Shown one piece after another: positions 23,851-36,925 of a DNA stretch of 64,000 bases. Origin of the DNA: Pleurodeles waltl (lineage: Eukaryota; Chordata; Amphibia; Caudata; Salamandridae). The notes beneath the pieces are model-generated. The model did not search any database. It saw nothing but the letters and a program-made list of their open reading frames with translations, and was not told the origin of the DNA. Location of the stretch: the NCBI RefSeq assembly GCF_031143425.1, contig NC_090444.1:1536474782-1536538781 (forward strand). Reading direction: 5' to 3'. Position 1 is the stretch's first letter. Every line of letters begins with the position of its first letter. The position numbers and the translations under genes were made by a program.

Positions 23851-24885
23851 CATTTGGTATTACCATTTGGGTTTCACTTTTTTTTAATTTTAAATGTAAA
23901 TCAGTATATAAGAAAGATGACATATTGAAAAATACCTTTCAAATCGGTAGTACAGGTAACCACAAATTCAGAAATGTAGAAATAAACACTGGTCCTAAAC
24001 TCTATATCGTGTGCCCATTTCATAAATACATAAGTTTTCGTGATACCCATTTTTCATTCTGCCTATTTCACTATAAGAATTAGTTTATACTCCTTACTCA
24101 ATAGAAACCCATTGTATGGCACAGCTCAGTTGTTTGCTGTGGGTACCTTGGGTTCTTGGGGAACCTACAAACTCTATAAATCCCCACAACCAGAGTGGTC
24201 TAGCGATGTAATAGTGTATGACTTTTGTCATCTACCATGGTGACAAAAAGATGACAGATGAAAATGTTGTCTCAAATGCCTATTTTCCCCTACCCATTTT
24301 CAATATTTCTTTATTTCAACAGTTATTTGCCTTGGAAAAACCTTGAAGGGTTTACACATATGACCTCTTGCTGAATGTGGAATTTCGTCTAGTTTCCTGA
24401 AATGTTTAACTTTTCTAAATAACCCATGGCTTTCACACTGGTTTCCACCACAAACTGGCTGTAGGTTCAGAACACACAAAAAAGGGAGAATTGGCTACCT
24501 CTTAGAAAAATGCCAAATTTGTGATACAAAATTATTATTTTTTTCTTCAGCTATGCATGTTCCTGAAAGCTGGGATGATGGTGACTTTAGTACAGTAAAC
24601 AGTTTGTGGATGCCATTTTTAGGAAAAAAACAGATACTTTTATCTGGAACACTTTTTCCCTATTTTCTTAAAACTCAAATAAAAAAAAGTTTGCTTAATT
24701 TTGCCTATTTTCTTTGTCCACTACAGGGGAATTTACAAACCCTGGGTATCTTTAGAATCCTCAGGATGGTGGAAAAAAGGATACAAATTTGGCATTGGTA
24801 CCTTATCTAGAAAAAAGGTTATGAAGGTCTAGGCGCAAACTACCCTAAAGAGCACTGAGCAGTAAAAGGCCAAGCAGCAAAGAGG
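23851..24885 (+). repeat. piggyBac-type 3' terminal region
   Basis: AT-rich non-coding DNA between the last 360-bp unit and the right TTAA. It ends AAGGCCAAGCAGCAAAGAGG before TTAA at 24886. The terminal GCAGCAAAGAGG is the imperfect inverted partner of the CCCCTTG left end. Confidence 0.5.
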
Positions 24886-24959
24886 TTAAAAATAAAATGT
24901 TGACTTGCATCGAAATGTTTCTAATATCTGTTTGCAACAAATATCTGACAGGTTTTTGA

Positions 24960-25750
24960 TGTGTTTATTTATTTAATTATTTATTTATTTTTAACACTTA
25001 TAAAGCACACTGCCACCAAAGTAGTATCCTGGCGCTGGCCAAAAGCGCAGACAGATGGATAAACTGCTCAATAACAAACTGATGTAGAACACCAGTCACG
25101 TCCTTTAGGGAAGAGCCGGGTCTTAAGGGCTTTTACTGAATTGTAGGAAGTTGGTTAGTTCTCTAATTGGGCCGGGAGCTGATTCCAGAAGCATGGCTGC
25201 TCTGTCCATGAATGACCAACTACCTTGTCTGGTTTTACTAAAACTTAACCACACAAGCCATGTTAGCCAAGGAGGAACAGAGATACCTTTTTGGGATATA
25301 TCTTCTCAAAAGAGTCCTTTGTAGAGTGGCCAGTCCTTACCCCTGCAGTGCTCGAAATACAATACGAAGTGACAAACAAAAATCTTTGTTTAAGTGGTAG
25401 GCAGTGTAACTCCTTCATAGCTAAGTAAGCAGAGGCCTTTCTAGGTCTGTGTAAAGTGAGATTGGTGGCTGCAGCTTGTACTCTTGACAGCTGGCGTAAT
25501 AGGTAATTTGGGGCACCTAACAAGAGAGCATTCCAATAGTCGAGCGGACTCAGAATGGCACTACATATCACTAGGGCTCTGACTGTAGATGAAAGCACCA
25601 GGAGGATCTTACATAGGGCTCTCAAAAACGCAAAGCAAATGTCCACAGTTTTATTCACGTGGCTCTCCATACTAAGCTTTTTGTCGAAGACAATCCCCAA
25701 GTTCCGGACTGAGTATGCCGGTGAGAGAGCGTAGCTTATATATTCTATAT
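24960..25750 (-). pseudogene. LINE reverse transcriptase C-terminal fragment (CR1/L2 type)
   Basis: The minus-strand frame 25263-25760 encodes the segment that follows the catalytic core in CR1/L2-type reverse transcriptases: SVRNLGIVFDKKLSMESHV, then a palm/thumb stretch, LDYWNALLLG and LSRVQAAATNL. The YADD motif is missing because the fragment is cut off upstream at about 25750. On the minus strand the non-coding 3' end closes with GCGCTTTTGGCCAGCGCC, CTTTATAAGTG and an AAATAAATAA tail (24960-25010), which marks a natural LINE 3' end. It is a 5'-truncated copy. Confidence 0.75.
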
Positions 25751-25774
25751 TAATATGCAAATGCTTATGAACTC

Positions 25775-27350
25775 ATGTGTAATAATGCCGCATATAAGCT
25801 GTATTAATATATTTTGCTTAAACGTGCACCTGAAATGTGACCACGGGGAGTGGCCGCCAATGCATACGTGGATTAACGAAAATGACTAATGTTTATAAAT
25901 TCTTGTATTAGACTTAGTTTTGTACTAATTATTAATGATTATGTTATTAAAGTTTGCTAAATAAATGTGTAGGCCTTAAGTTAGCATGAGCCAAAGCTTA
26001 GCTGCCTGGCTCTCATAAATAATTTATTTTTTCTAACGTGCAGTGTGCTGACTCGCAAAAGGACATGAACTCTTGTTTTCTTCAAACTAGAAGCTGAATG
26101 TAACTATAGTAGATCCGTTCTCATGAACTTCATATTGCTTCTAGAAAATGTTTAGTTAAAAAGCAACAGAGTAGATTAGTATAATGTACAAGGTCGCTCA
26201 AACCGGTACGGACAATGGAGCTACTGACCAAAAGATGTGCAAAGAATTACAGAAGGATGAAATCATACAGGACGTGCTACCTCTGAAGGCGTCAATCACA
26301 TGGTCCAATAAAATGTCTGTAAAATAATATGGGGTGAAAGATTAATGACATAATCTGTTTCCTAATAGGGTAAAGATAGTGGGGTATAACCATGAACCAA
26401 TGAAATTTTAAGGGAATGTACAATGAAAAAGGGATAAAAACCCATGACACAGGGAGCCATTTAGATTGGTTAGGGAGATGCTGCTGTTTTGATCCAGAAA
26501 CTTTGTCACTCTTTTTGGTGACTTATTTTTTTGGTTTTGCTTAAACCATTCCTTTCCTTAGATTGCCCATTCACACTTTGCCTTCTTATGAGGGAAGTGC
26601 CCCTTTTGCCCTAGAGCTGAGTTTTGACTGATGGCGAATCAACTGATGTCCTGAAGATGAAGACTGAACCTGAGTGCTGACCTAAACCTTGGAGGGTAAC
26701 TAAGACAATGAAATTGTGATTTGTCTGTTTGCTTTTCCTTTCTAGGTACCAACTGCTTACTTTTGACAGAGACCATAGCTAGATGTTTTCCAAATTGGTG
26801 TTCTAAATTATTTTACATGAAGCCCAACATGCTAATGCTAATCAGTGGGTAGGACAGGGGTTCACTAAACTGACGCAAATAGACAAACAACAGAATTGAT
26901 GCTTTGTTGAACCGACGCGTTAATGACACTCTGCTAAAGTTGATCTATGTTCATGTTGTGTTATGTTTTAATGTTTGTTATTCTTGCCTTGTTGAAATCT
27001 TACCAGAGTTGCCATATTGTGACTATGCTATTGAGTTTCTTTGTTTTGAGATTAATCCATCTTCTCGTAGAATTGTAAATCAATAGGGAATAAACATCAC
27101 TAAATTCTACTAAACTGGTGTGGTTATTCATGACTGCAAGGTCATGGTGGTGTCTTAAGTTGATTAATGTCATTGACTAAAGTGAAATGCATTGTTGTGA
27201 TAAATATTGATTACATTATTGACTTATTGATTGACATATTGATTAGTTATCTTGTCCTAAGGTGTCTCTCAACTGGGTCAAAAGATTCATTGGCCTAAAA
27301 CGAGTCCTGATGTGTAATAAATTATCATAAATGGACGCGTTAACACCGGC
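25775..27350 (+). repeat. Probable LTR (retroviral type), limits uncertain
   Basis: The block starts near TGTGTAATAATGCCGC. It has a GGATAAAAACCC TATA-like site (26431-26443), a CCAAT-rich stretch upstream, AATAAA at 27089-27094, and ends near GTTAACACCGGCACCA. It contains no pol or gag coding. The pattern matches an LTR type I recall from newt DNA. TGTGTAATAA occurs both at 25775 and at 27321, so the edges are ambiguous and no target duplication was established. Confidence 0.4.
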
Positions 27351-27479
27351 ACCATACTTTTGCACTAGAAATTTTATTTTTATTCTTCATGTTTGCAAAC
27401 ATGCTCATATGAAAGAGGTTAAGAGGTCTGCTGGAAAGGTGATGATGTGACCATGTACTATATGGGATAAAGAGTATTA

Positions 27480-27568
27480 CAAGTCACCTCGGAGTTCCAT
27501 AACCTTTTAAATTAACTCTGGCTTCTGCTTCATTCCTCTATATGGTTATGGAATTCCTCAGTGACTTG
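27480..27568. repeat. Imperfect inverted repeat, 25-bp arms, 39-bp loop
   Basis: The arms 27480-27504 (ending GTTCCATAACC) and 27544-27568 (starting GGTTATGGAATTCC) pair with about four mismatches. It may be a small foldback element; no duplication was seen around it. Confidence 0.6.
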
Positions 27569-27778
27569 CCATTCATATAATGTATAGCAGGGGATAAAGT
27601 ATCTCATATATAATGTACACAGTGTTTTTTTGTTTTGCTTAAAAGGACATTGGACATGGCACAAAATTGTAGGCACTGAGACTTATTTTTCGTCATTACA
27701 CTTTGACCCAGAGCAGGAGAAATAAAGGCAGAAAAGACAGAAAGGCGCAGGAAGGAAAGAAGAGGTAAAAAGTAATGA

Positions 27779-27805
27779 ATTAAATTAAATTAAATTAAAT
27801 TAAAT
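27779..27805. repeat. (TTAAA)n microsatellite
   Basis: About five perfect pentanucleotide copies. Confidence 0.9.
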
Positions 27806-30800
27806 CGAAAATGGAAACGTGAAAAATTTGAAAGCAAGAGGAAAAAGCATTCATGAATGCAATAAAGTGACAGGAAGTGGTCAGGGTTCAAAGAAAGAGG
27901 CTTGATGTTTAATCAAGGGTGGGCAGCCTAGGTTGTCAGCAGCCAGGGCATTCAGACCCTTTTGGTAGCCTAAAAAAAATTCGGCTCCTCTTTACTTATT
28001 TTTTTAAACAATAAGCACTAAGTAAATGCCATGAAAAGGGAATGTCATCCATATAACGTCAGTTGCTTGCATATTGTTAATGCCAAAGATAAAAAGGTAT
28101 GTGTCAGAAATTGGCGTACTTATTTGGGAGTGAGGTAATCCTACTAACCTAATAAACAAAATCTGGCTGAGTCATAACACATTTCTAAGAGAAACTCTAC
28201 TTGGTCACTGGTAGCCATACCACAAGCGGCAGGCAATTACCCAGGGAAATGTTTAAGCAGTACCAAACGAATTAACAGTCAAGAAATCAACACAATAAAA
28301 TTCCAAAATCGAATTAGAAAAACCATGGAAAATGTAATGAGCAAAAACACCAGAATGATTAAAGTCAAATAAAGGGAAATAAACATATGACATTTCAAAT
28401 TTTTGAGACAGTACAAAGAAAACACAAACACCAAACAGAAGATACTGTTTACTGTTGACCGGGAACTAGACACAATTTCTGGCTGACTGTGATGAAGTGG
28501 AGGTCGGTAGGCAAAGCAAGTTGCACTAGTCAAAACTATTATCTTACGACTTCGTTTATTTTCTGGATCATCAAGTTCTCTAGTCAGGCAAGGCAAAAAG
28601 CTGCAGTCAGCTATGGTCTCCCGATGCCAGATGTGCTAATGTAAAACTCCCACTGAAGCAGTTGATTTTTATGTCAATGCTTCTTTGATGGGAAAAGTGT
28701 ATGTATGTAGCTCCCGAAGTTACTTTGGTGTAGCAAAGGTCACTTTTTCTGGACTCAAAATCCACCACTGAGTTAATGATGCACGCTGTAGTCAGCTGGG
28801 GCTCCAAGATGCCAGAAACCTTCATGTTTCAAGTGCATCAATAAAGCTCTGAGCTGGATAACACGATTTTCTTGCCTGCGGAGCATATGTCCTCCTGACA
28901 AATCTCCACACCCTGTTCTAGTCCTCCTGAGATGAAAAAATGATCAAATTAATCAGCTGCTTTGAAAGTGACTCTTAGTCACTCATGCAGCCTTTAGGGC
29001 CATAGAGCAACTTTATAGGCATCGGATCTCTCTCCAGCCTTGGTTCATGCAGGGTCCTGATGAGCTGGTTTGGAGGCTAGCTTGGAGGCAGGATACATGA
29101 ATAATGTGGTCCTCCAAGTAAGAAAAGCCCAACTAATTGAACCATAAAAAGCAGTTCCAGTTCTTGGCTACCAGTAAAAGTCTAGAGTCAATGGGTACTT
29201 TTTAGCAGCCAGGCAGAGGATTTTTTCTTCAAGGTGAATTTGTCTCAGGCCCAATAATGTTCAGAGGGGGTGATGGTGTGGTGCCCATCATATCTTGTGC
29301 ACCAACCATTGTTTGGAGAATTACCTACACTCAGCCTGGCAACCTTCTTGCAGAACTCACACCTCCTTTGTAGCAAACCTTTCCAGAATCCCTCAACCAA
29401 AATGCCCCTAGTCTTCCTTGAACTTTTATATGGAGGTGCGGATTCCTTGCCTCTAGAATGGCTCCTGGAATCAGTTGTTCCAGTCCCTGATAGCTGCATT
29501 TGGTAACTTCACTTCAAAGAATAGTTTATGAAAGTAGCCATTTGCCCTGGGAAGTGGCCACTGTTAATAATAATCTTACCTATCCTGCTGTCAGAAGATA
29601 TAGGAATAGGAATACATGATTTTATTACTACCTTCTAATGAAAACTGGACCTGTAAATGGAAAATGCAGTTTTACCTACAGAGAGTGAAAACAGCTTTCT
29701 ATAACTCTTTATTGTAGAAGCATACTTTTCCCTACTTCAAGTACACCCTACTTTTATATAGTACAAATTCCTATGGGCTCAAATGGATGCTGTATTGGTA
29801 ATTCAGCTAAAAGGCAAAATACGTTTTGCTACATTGAGGAAAACATTCCTTGCCATGTGTCACTGCAGTACTTTTAAACTGCAGTCCAACAAAACCACAG
29901 TGGTACTCTCTGAAGGCATACATTTTTGTCATACATTTGGGTGGTATAAATACACACTGCAGCCTATATATAATACTTAACTTCCATACTACTAGTGCAT
30001 ATTCTGAGCCCAATTGAAATGGTCTTACAGCAAAGCTAAATAACCCAGGTGAGTGAATCCAATTGTGTTGTACAGTTTTAAGAACAAAGCATATGCACTG
30101 TGGTCCTGAGTCAAAATACCAACATGATTCTGTCCATAAAATGTCAAAGAATCCTGACTGACCTGGGTGAAAGGGCAGATTTCCTACAGCGAATTGAACA
30201 ACTAATTCTACATTTGATTGCAAGTACTATCTTAGGCATTGATCGTTAATGTTGCATGTAAAGGTTGCAACACCTTTATGGATATTAGAATAGATATGCA
30301 TGATTTACAAATATAACAACACACATAAATAGATATAACTCACTAGACTTAATCTTAAAGGAGTAGAAATGTTGAAGTATACTACTTGAAACATAGACTC
30401 GAAGTGCAAGACGTAAATATAAACCGAGATTCAGTACATTGACGGCTCATAAAGTAGTAAACACAACTAAGTATGTGAAACTGACTTTCCAGCAGTAGAG
30501 TTTTCCAGAGTTGGATCTTTTTACTTTCGGCAAACACAACTGGTGCCCAGGTGTGACTTCATGAAGGGGAGAGGTTACTGTTATCTGTCATGATAAACAG
30601 GAGGACTATTGCCTATATATAATCCTCCTTGCTTGTCTAACACAAAGAACAGTTGTTAAAATGCCACACTGTGCTTGATTCATTATAGATCACAAAGCCC
30701 CAAATTGTGCTTCTGATTTTTCAAATCAAGATTCTATTCTATCGGTAGTCCCTGCTATAGTTCTGGGAAAGGGAGTACTCATCTTCAATGAAAAAAATAG

Positions 30801-33800
30801 GCTATCAACTGTTTAAGGAGTATCTGTTTACCCTTCTACAAACAATCCAACACTACCTCGCACTGTCAACATTCAAGATGGAGAAACCCTTTCTCCCTAG
30901 TGCAGAGGCTTTGTGCCCACCCAAAGGAACGGCCAGGAAAATGACTAGTCCTATCCTCTCTGGTCACTAAAAACTTGCTCTGGAGGTAGCTTTCTCCCAC
31001 TGGGTTTGGTGCTAACCTGAATAGCGGTCTTTCGAGGAGACATCTACTTGCGGCAGGGCAGACCTTTTTGAGCTAAATTAAAGTCCTGGACCCAACCCAA
31101 CTGATCTTCCTGCCAGAGGGAGAAAAAGCATCTCCTCAGTCCCTGGCCATTTGTTCTGCACTGGGACCAGTTTTCACACTTCTTTCACACCTCTTTCGCA
31201 CCGCTTTCACATCTCATTCAGGCCAAGTGCAGGCTGGGCAGTGGCTGAAGAGCTAATACATATCATCCCCAACAGTTTCAAGCAGGATAAAGGTAACCTT
31301 ATACATTTTTAATTTCCAAAATAATTACTATGAAATCAACTTCAATATTAGGTTTTATTTTGTTTAATATAAAAATAAGTCTTTGAACGCTGTCTGTAGC
31401 TGGTACAGGTCGAAGGTGTAGTCTATACCTTTCCTATGTACCAGCTTCCGCCTCACCAATGGCAATACTGTTACGGGACTAGTCACTGGTAGAGTATGCT
31501 ATTTCTAATGTCACACATGTTCCAGTCTAAATGTCATGCACCTTACCTTGTGTGCAGTAAGGCTTAGGGGAGGCATATTTAATACTCAAAATCAGATTTT
31601 CTTCAATCCTAAAAAAGGTCCGAGCATCACGGTTCATGCTGCTGCTGTCCTGCTATGCAGGATAAGGCTAAATAGTGAATATATGTTTTGGTGCTCACTG
31701 TAGTGGTTGGCACAATAGATGAGCAGTCCACAGGTGGCACTACATTTTCTCTGCCAGAGGTGTATTTCTGCACCATATACAATGGCGTCTTTGGAAAGCT
31801 AATTGTGCTAATCAGTTTAAAGCCAATGTCATATTTAAAGGGGAAGCACAGGCATTTTACTTCCCTTTCTCATGGGTGAAGTGCACAAACTTCTGAAGCC
31901 GGCAAAGCAGATAGGGCACAAATGTAGGTACATCACACAAAGTACGGTCTTTTCCTAAAGGCATGATACACAGGAGCCACATAATACCCATCTGCATACA
32001 CTAAAACTGACTGCTTATCAAAGAGAGGTGTCATTTCAAGACTCTATGCACAGTCTCCAAGAATCCATATAGTTGGCTTCTAGATTTTCAACCATGGTCC
32101 ACACCACCCGCCGGCCCTTTAAGCTGCTATGGACGGCTTTTTAATCCATTGCCAATACTGCCTGCCAGGCTCAAAATAATTAATGACAAAACCTTCTTCC
32201 ATCAATAAGGTTTGAAAAAGACTTCCTGGATTTGGCTGCCAAAAACATACTGAATACCAAGCTGCCTTTCACATGCTTAAACAGGACTCCTTTTAATTGT
32301 CTCCTATGTGTGAAACAACACTGTTGGGTATAACGCTGAAGTGCGCTTGCCTTGTGGCATGTAAGACCCTCCAGAACCATATTGTGCCGGGATGTGGTCC
32401 CAGTTTATTTGCAACTCATCCAACTATCTGTATGAATGATGCAGGGGTTCTCTCAGATTGTCCTTTAGAGCTTGCAGATTTGATCACAGGTTTTCTGCTG
32501 AGGCTGATGCTTACTGAACCTGATTTTTCGATATCCTTTTCTAAGTTTAGATACCAAACCTCGTTAATATCAGTGGAGTCACAGGCTGTGGGAGACCTGG
32601 TAGGACACTAGTTTTGAAAAGATTTCCAGGCTTGGATCTTTTTTGGCTCCTCTCAAACATTTTTACGAAAGGAGAGATTAGACAGTTGGCTTCTTGTCCT
32701 AGCTTTTCTTTCAAATTGTTGCATCTGTTGAACTGGCTTCCTCTGGGAATTCTCGTCATACCGTCTTTCTGTTGGTAAGAGTTGTTTGTGTCTTGCTGGA
32801 CCTCATTTTACTTTTATTATGTTTATTTTTCCATCAGGAAGCCAACAAATAAATCAATGGTATTTTTAGTAGGAGCAAACATTTAGGCCTCCCCTATCCG
32901 CTTCTTGTGTCTGGTGCAAAAAAAGTGAGAATCGACAAGTGCAGTGCGCAATGAGCAGTCTCCAGGGAAAGGGAAGGGCAAGAGTTGTTAAGTGCCCCAT
33001 TGGTGCTTGGCGCCTCGCTTTTCTGTTACCTCCACTAAGCAGAAGTAAAGAAAAAGTTGGTAAGGCAGCCAGGGAGTGCCACCAGGGTGCCAAGGTTAAG
33101 GATAGTGCGCAGCAGGGGTAAGGCCTGTAGACACTAGTAACAGGAGGAGCAGAGTGAGGCATCAAGGGGCAGGTGGACAACTAAGGGTGCCGGCAGCTCA
33201 CCAGGACAGCCTAGTCATTCACAACTCTCCACACCTTGAAAACGATTCACTGTTGCTTGAACTTTTTGGACTTATCAGCTGATGTCAGGTGTGGGAACTA
33301 AGATGCTCCTGTACCAGAGTCCAGAGTACAAGATCCAGAGTCCAGGCAGACCAGCAGGCCCATTACAGCAACAACAAATACAGTAACAGTGGGCAAGGGA
33401 TGCGGAAGAGCACCCAGCAAGGTGCAAGTTACACTGTTGACCTAGCCTGGTTGCTCCTGCACCTACCAGCTCAACCCTTTGGCAGCACCTCTACATGCTG
33501 CAACCCCGCTCTCACCAAGGAAAGTGCAATGCACTCCAATCTTTATACCAGAAGACCTGATTTCCTAGCAGTCAGGTGGGTCAGCAAGTCCACTGTGGGC
33601 CAAGGTTCTGAGGTTAAGCGAGGTCTGGTGTTTTTTGTGGTTTGGAGGTTGCCGATTCGGCTAAGGCAAAGGCTGATCAGACGATCGCAGCACCACAGTC
33701 TCACAGCTCTGCGACTCTGCAACTCCTCCTGCCCCAGCACACCAACCCCAGAGCCCACCGAGGTCCGCTGAGGACTGCTGAAGTCCGCTATCAGCTGCTT

Positions 33801-34084
33801 TCTATCCCCCCAGTGGGGGGAGGGAGCGGCAAAGGCGGAAAAGGAGGCAAGCGTGAAGCTTGGAGCATGGTGATAGGGTAATGGCAAGGGAGGTGGGAGA
33901 GCCGAGGCTGGGTTTTGAGATTCGGGCTCTGGCTTTAAGCACCATGCACCGCCCCCTGCTCACCAAGTGTTCCAGACACTCTCCAGGTCATGGCTCCCGG
34001 TCCCAGCTCGCTCACACACTAGCCTTTCCTTTCTTCAAGGTCAGACAATGGTGTGCATTTTCCACCTCTGAGTTATCTATTTGC

Positions 34085-35990
34085 TGCAAGGATAGCATCA
34101 ACGGCATTCTCCTATCTTACCCAAAATTGCCAGGTAAATGTTAAATAATGAAGGACTCTGTGCAGAGCCCTGCATCACCCCACAACTCATTTTCTTGAAG
34201 CATTAGGTAAACATTTTAAGATTAATTGCTTGCACCCTGTCAGATACGTATGATTTGAAGCAATTATTTTTCATGCCTGTTATGCCTATAGCCCTCAGCC
34301 GGTATAATAGGTTCTCATGTGAGACTGTATTGAAGGTGGCAGAGAGGTCCAAAATGATGATCACTGCTCTTTTACTTATATCAAACTTGGATTTAACAAA
34401 TTCTGCCACCTCTAGGAGGGCAACCTCAGTGCTAAAACCCTCACAAAACCCTGACTGGGTATAACACAGAAGGGCATTACTCTCTATGAATTAGGAAATC
34501 TAAAAGTTGACTAGATTTTTCAGATTTTTTCCCAAGGCAGAGAGGAAAGAGATTAGTCTGTAATTACTCATACAGGTAGGAATCAAGTTTACTTTGTTTT
34601 AAAAAAGGAAGAACTAATGCCTTCTTCTATGGTCTAGGAAAGGTGCTTTCTTTCAAGGACTGGTTAAAAAGCATGTTTATACGTTTATTTACCTTTGACA
34701 CCACCCGTCTTAGAATCCTTGGTGGGCAGGGATCAAGTGGAGAATCCGATTTAGCCATGAGGAACACTTGTTTCTGAGGCTCAGCCATGGAAATTTCCTC
34801 ACATTTTGTCAGTTCTTATCTTCTTGAGGGTAGTGGGAATTCCAGGAGGTGGAAAGGATCATTAGCACTGTTATCAGTGGACATATTAAAATAAATGTTT
34901 GAGCTCTTCTCCTGAAAGTAATTTGAAAGATTGCCACTTAAAGTTTGGGGGACATCCAAGTTTTGTTGAGTGCCAGCTGGTAAGAGGAATGCCTTTACTA
35001 TCTGAAAGAACGCTTTGGAAGTGATGCCATCTTTTCCTATATTATCAGTTTGTACTGTGAAAGCCTCAGCCCGGGATTTCAACACTGCCTTGCGGAAGGA
35101 CCTAAGAGCAGCTTTGTAAATAGCCTTATCATATCCCTTTCTCCATTTTCTAAGCATTTACATTGATATTTTCTTCAGATAGTGCTGACGTAAACCAGAC
35201 AGCTGAAGGAGACTTACGTTTCATGGTACCTTTTTTATAGGAGCCACTTTATTCAGAGCCTTGTGAAGGGCCATTTCAAAACTTTGTCTCACTTTTATCT
35301 CTGTTAAATTAAGCACGTTGGATATATTGGCTTCAGTGACTGTATGTCAAAGATGCATTTCTGTTTCTTAACATCCGATTTGACATAGACTGGTGAGTTA
35401 CAATAAAGAGGAAGTGAATAATGTTCTGATCAGGTAACTGTATAAGGTGTGGTATGTAGAAAATGGGCACATTTGAGATACTTAGGTCTAAAGTATGCAC
35501 TTTTATGTGTGTAGGACCTCTGTTTCTAAAGGGAAGATTTAATTCTTCCATGGCTTCCTTTAAATGTGTGGCCCATTTATTATTAAGTTAATCCATATGG
35601 ACAGTAACCTCTCCAAGTACTGTAAAGTTGGAATTTTGTAAATTCAAAAGGGCTATCACTTTGAATAGTAATTCGCCAACACTCAGGCTGATATGTTAAT
35701 GCCCCAGAGAAAGAGAGGTTGTTAGATACTTTCAGGGAAAAAAACAAACCTTCTTATTTAACGATGTTTTTCATTATTTTTGAAGTACGGTTTACATTAA
35801 AACATTGGATCACCGCCACAACGCCCTCAACTTCATTTTTCGGGTTAAGAGAAATGTTCCTGTAACCATCCATTAAGGTAAGTGCAATGTCCAGTTCTGA
35901 TATATCATTTATCCATGTCTCCATAATAAATAAAACATCCCAGTAATTTCTTACTAACAGCTTCCAAATGTCCAATTTACGTTTGGCTAG
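34085..35990 (-). pseudogene. CR1/L2-type LINE ORF2, endonuclease to mid reverse transcriptase, broken
   Basis: Read on the minus strand from 35990: an AP-endonuclease start (WDVLFIMETWI, about 35940), a degenerate GGGVAV-like segment, then GPTHIKVHTLDLSI (about 35500) and an altered SDH motif (PDQ, so the catalytic His is lost). A linker is at 34816-35157. The reverse transcriptase shows GFSTEVALLEV (about 34430), LDLSATFNTVSHE (about 34340) and a GVMQGSAQSP-type motif (about 34150). The copy stops at about 34085 before YADD. Stops and shifts separate the pieces. Its clade resembles the fragment at 24960-25750, which begins just after YADD, so the two could be halves of one element; that is not shown. 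Confidence 0.75.
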
Positions 35991-36920
35991 GGACCTGGCA
36001 TTAAGTTAGCATGCTCTTAGGTGGCTAGTAGAGTCTACCTCCTCCCCTACGGATGTCATATCATCCTTTTCCTTGCCGGCATGTCGAGAGTATAGCTGTC
36101 TGTGTGTAGGGAGCATAGCCAACCCAAGCATTTACATTTTCCCTCTACTAAACGAGGAACCTTCACATCTGTCATTCCAGAGCGATAGCAAGGCTTCCAT
36201 ACTGTAAATCTTAGGTGCTCCGTGCAAATGGGGAGTGGTTTGGGCATAGTAACTGGTGCTTGACACTTTCAGGAAGAATACAGGCACAGACAAGCTTGAC
36301 TTTGACCTGCCTCAGGCACGCCTATGGCGCATCTGTACTCCAGGCAAATAAGAGACGAGTCACTGTCAGAGAAGCCAATAAAGCTCTAAGTCAAAATAGC
36401 AATTAGCAATGTGGCTCCAACAATAAGTAAAAATGGCTGAAATTCCTTTGGCAATACTAATCTATTAATTTGCCGTTGGTTAACAAACTACAAAAAACAC
36501 ACATTCCACACATTTAAAATATTCACCCCAATTGTTTAAAAAGTAAAAATAGAAAACTCAGTGCTTTCATTAAATTGTTCAACAATTACCACTCTACAGG
36601 CTCAGTGTCTGAGCTCTTGCTGCCATTTTATGGACAGACCAAGAAGCAGTGAGTCACCGGAAGAGAAGCCACTATAACGATAACTCAAAATGATGCTTAG
36701 CTATATGGTTCCCACAAAAAATAAAAATGGCTGAAATTCCTTTAGTTGGATTTTCCTTGCTTAACTTCTGAGTCAACCTCCCCCATTAGATTTTCTCTGG
36801 CAACACTAATCTCTTAATGTGTCTTCGGTCAACAAGCTACAAAAAAACACAGAATGCCCATTTACAAGACTCCACTAGGTTTTATTGAGATTCCAAACTG
36901 TAATGGTTGGAAGTACATCT
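35991..36920 (-). repeat. LINE 5' flank with a 294-bp direct duplication
   Basis: TAAAAATGGCTGAAATTCC occurs at 36428 and 36722. It is followed in both by a CAATACTAATCT / CAACACTAATCT segment, GTTAACAAACTAC / GTCAACAAGCTAC and ACACA. The copies (about 36395-36560 and 36690-36870) lie upstream of the minus-strand endonuclease start and so may be 5' UTR repeats of that LINE. The second copy ends about 50 bp before the tandem array begins. Confidence 0.55.
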
Positions 36921-36925
36921 TGGTA

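Larger units (their letters stand above)
4418..24885 (+). mobile_element. Composite, insertion-laden piggyBac-type element
   Basis: The left end reads TCAA (4414-4417) then CCCCTTGGATG. The right end reads GCAGCAAAGAGG then TTAA (24886-24889), and its reverse complement begins CCTCTTTGCTGC. These are degenerate terminal inverted repeats next to a TTAA-type target, as in piggyBac transposons. A broken plus-strand piggyBac transposase lies between them (18468-19990), in the orientation expected. The 20-kb span is explained by a nested solo LTR, a nested L2 LINE and several tandem-repeat arrays. That both ends belong to one element is inference; they could be ends of two related copies. The left TTAA has one substitution. 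Confidence 0.45.
27351..34084. other. Unassigned DNA
   Basis: No gene, RNA or transposon family was recognised apart from the two small repeats listed separately. Frames of 60-160 codons (for example 28279-28596 minus, 29807-30223 minus, 33289-33771 plus) have no motif, conserved composition or splice context that I can defend. A degenerate repeat of a GCTGNAGTCAGCT...GATGCCAGA phrase occurs near 28600 and 28790. Exons of a host gene cannot be excluded by eye. Confidence 0.4.

Noticed and set aside
33289..33887. Possible host exon (160-codon plus frame and 114-codon minus frame)
   Set aside because: No recognisable domain, splice context or codon pattern; both strands are open because the segment is GC-rich.
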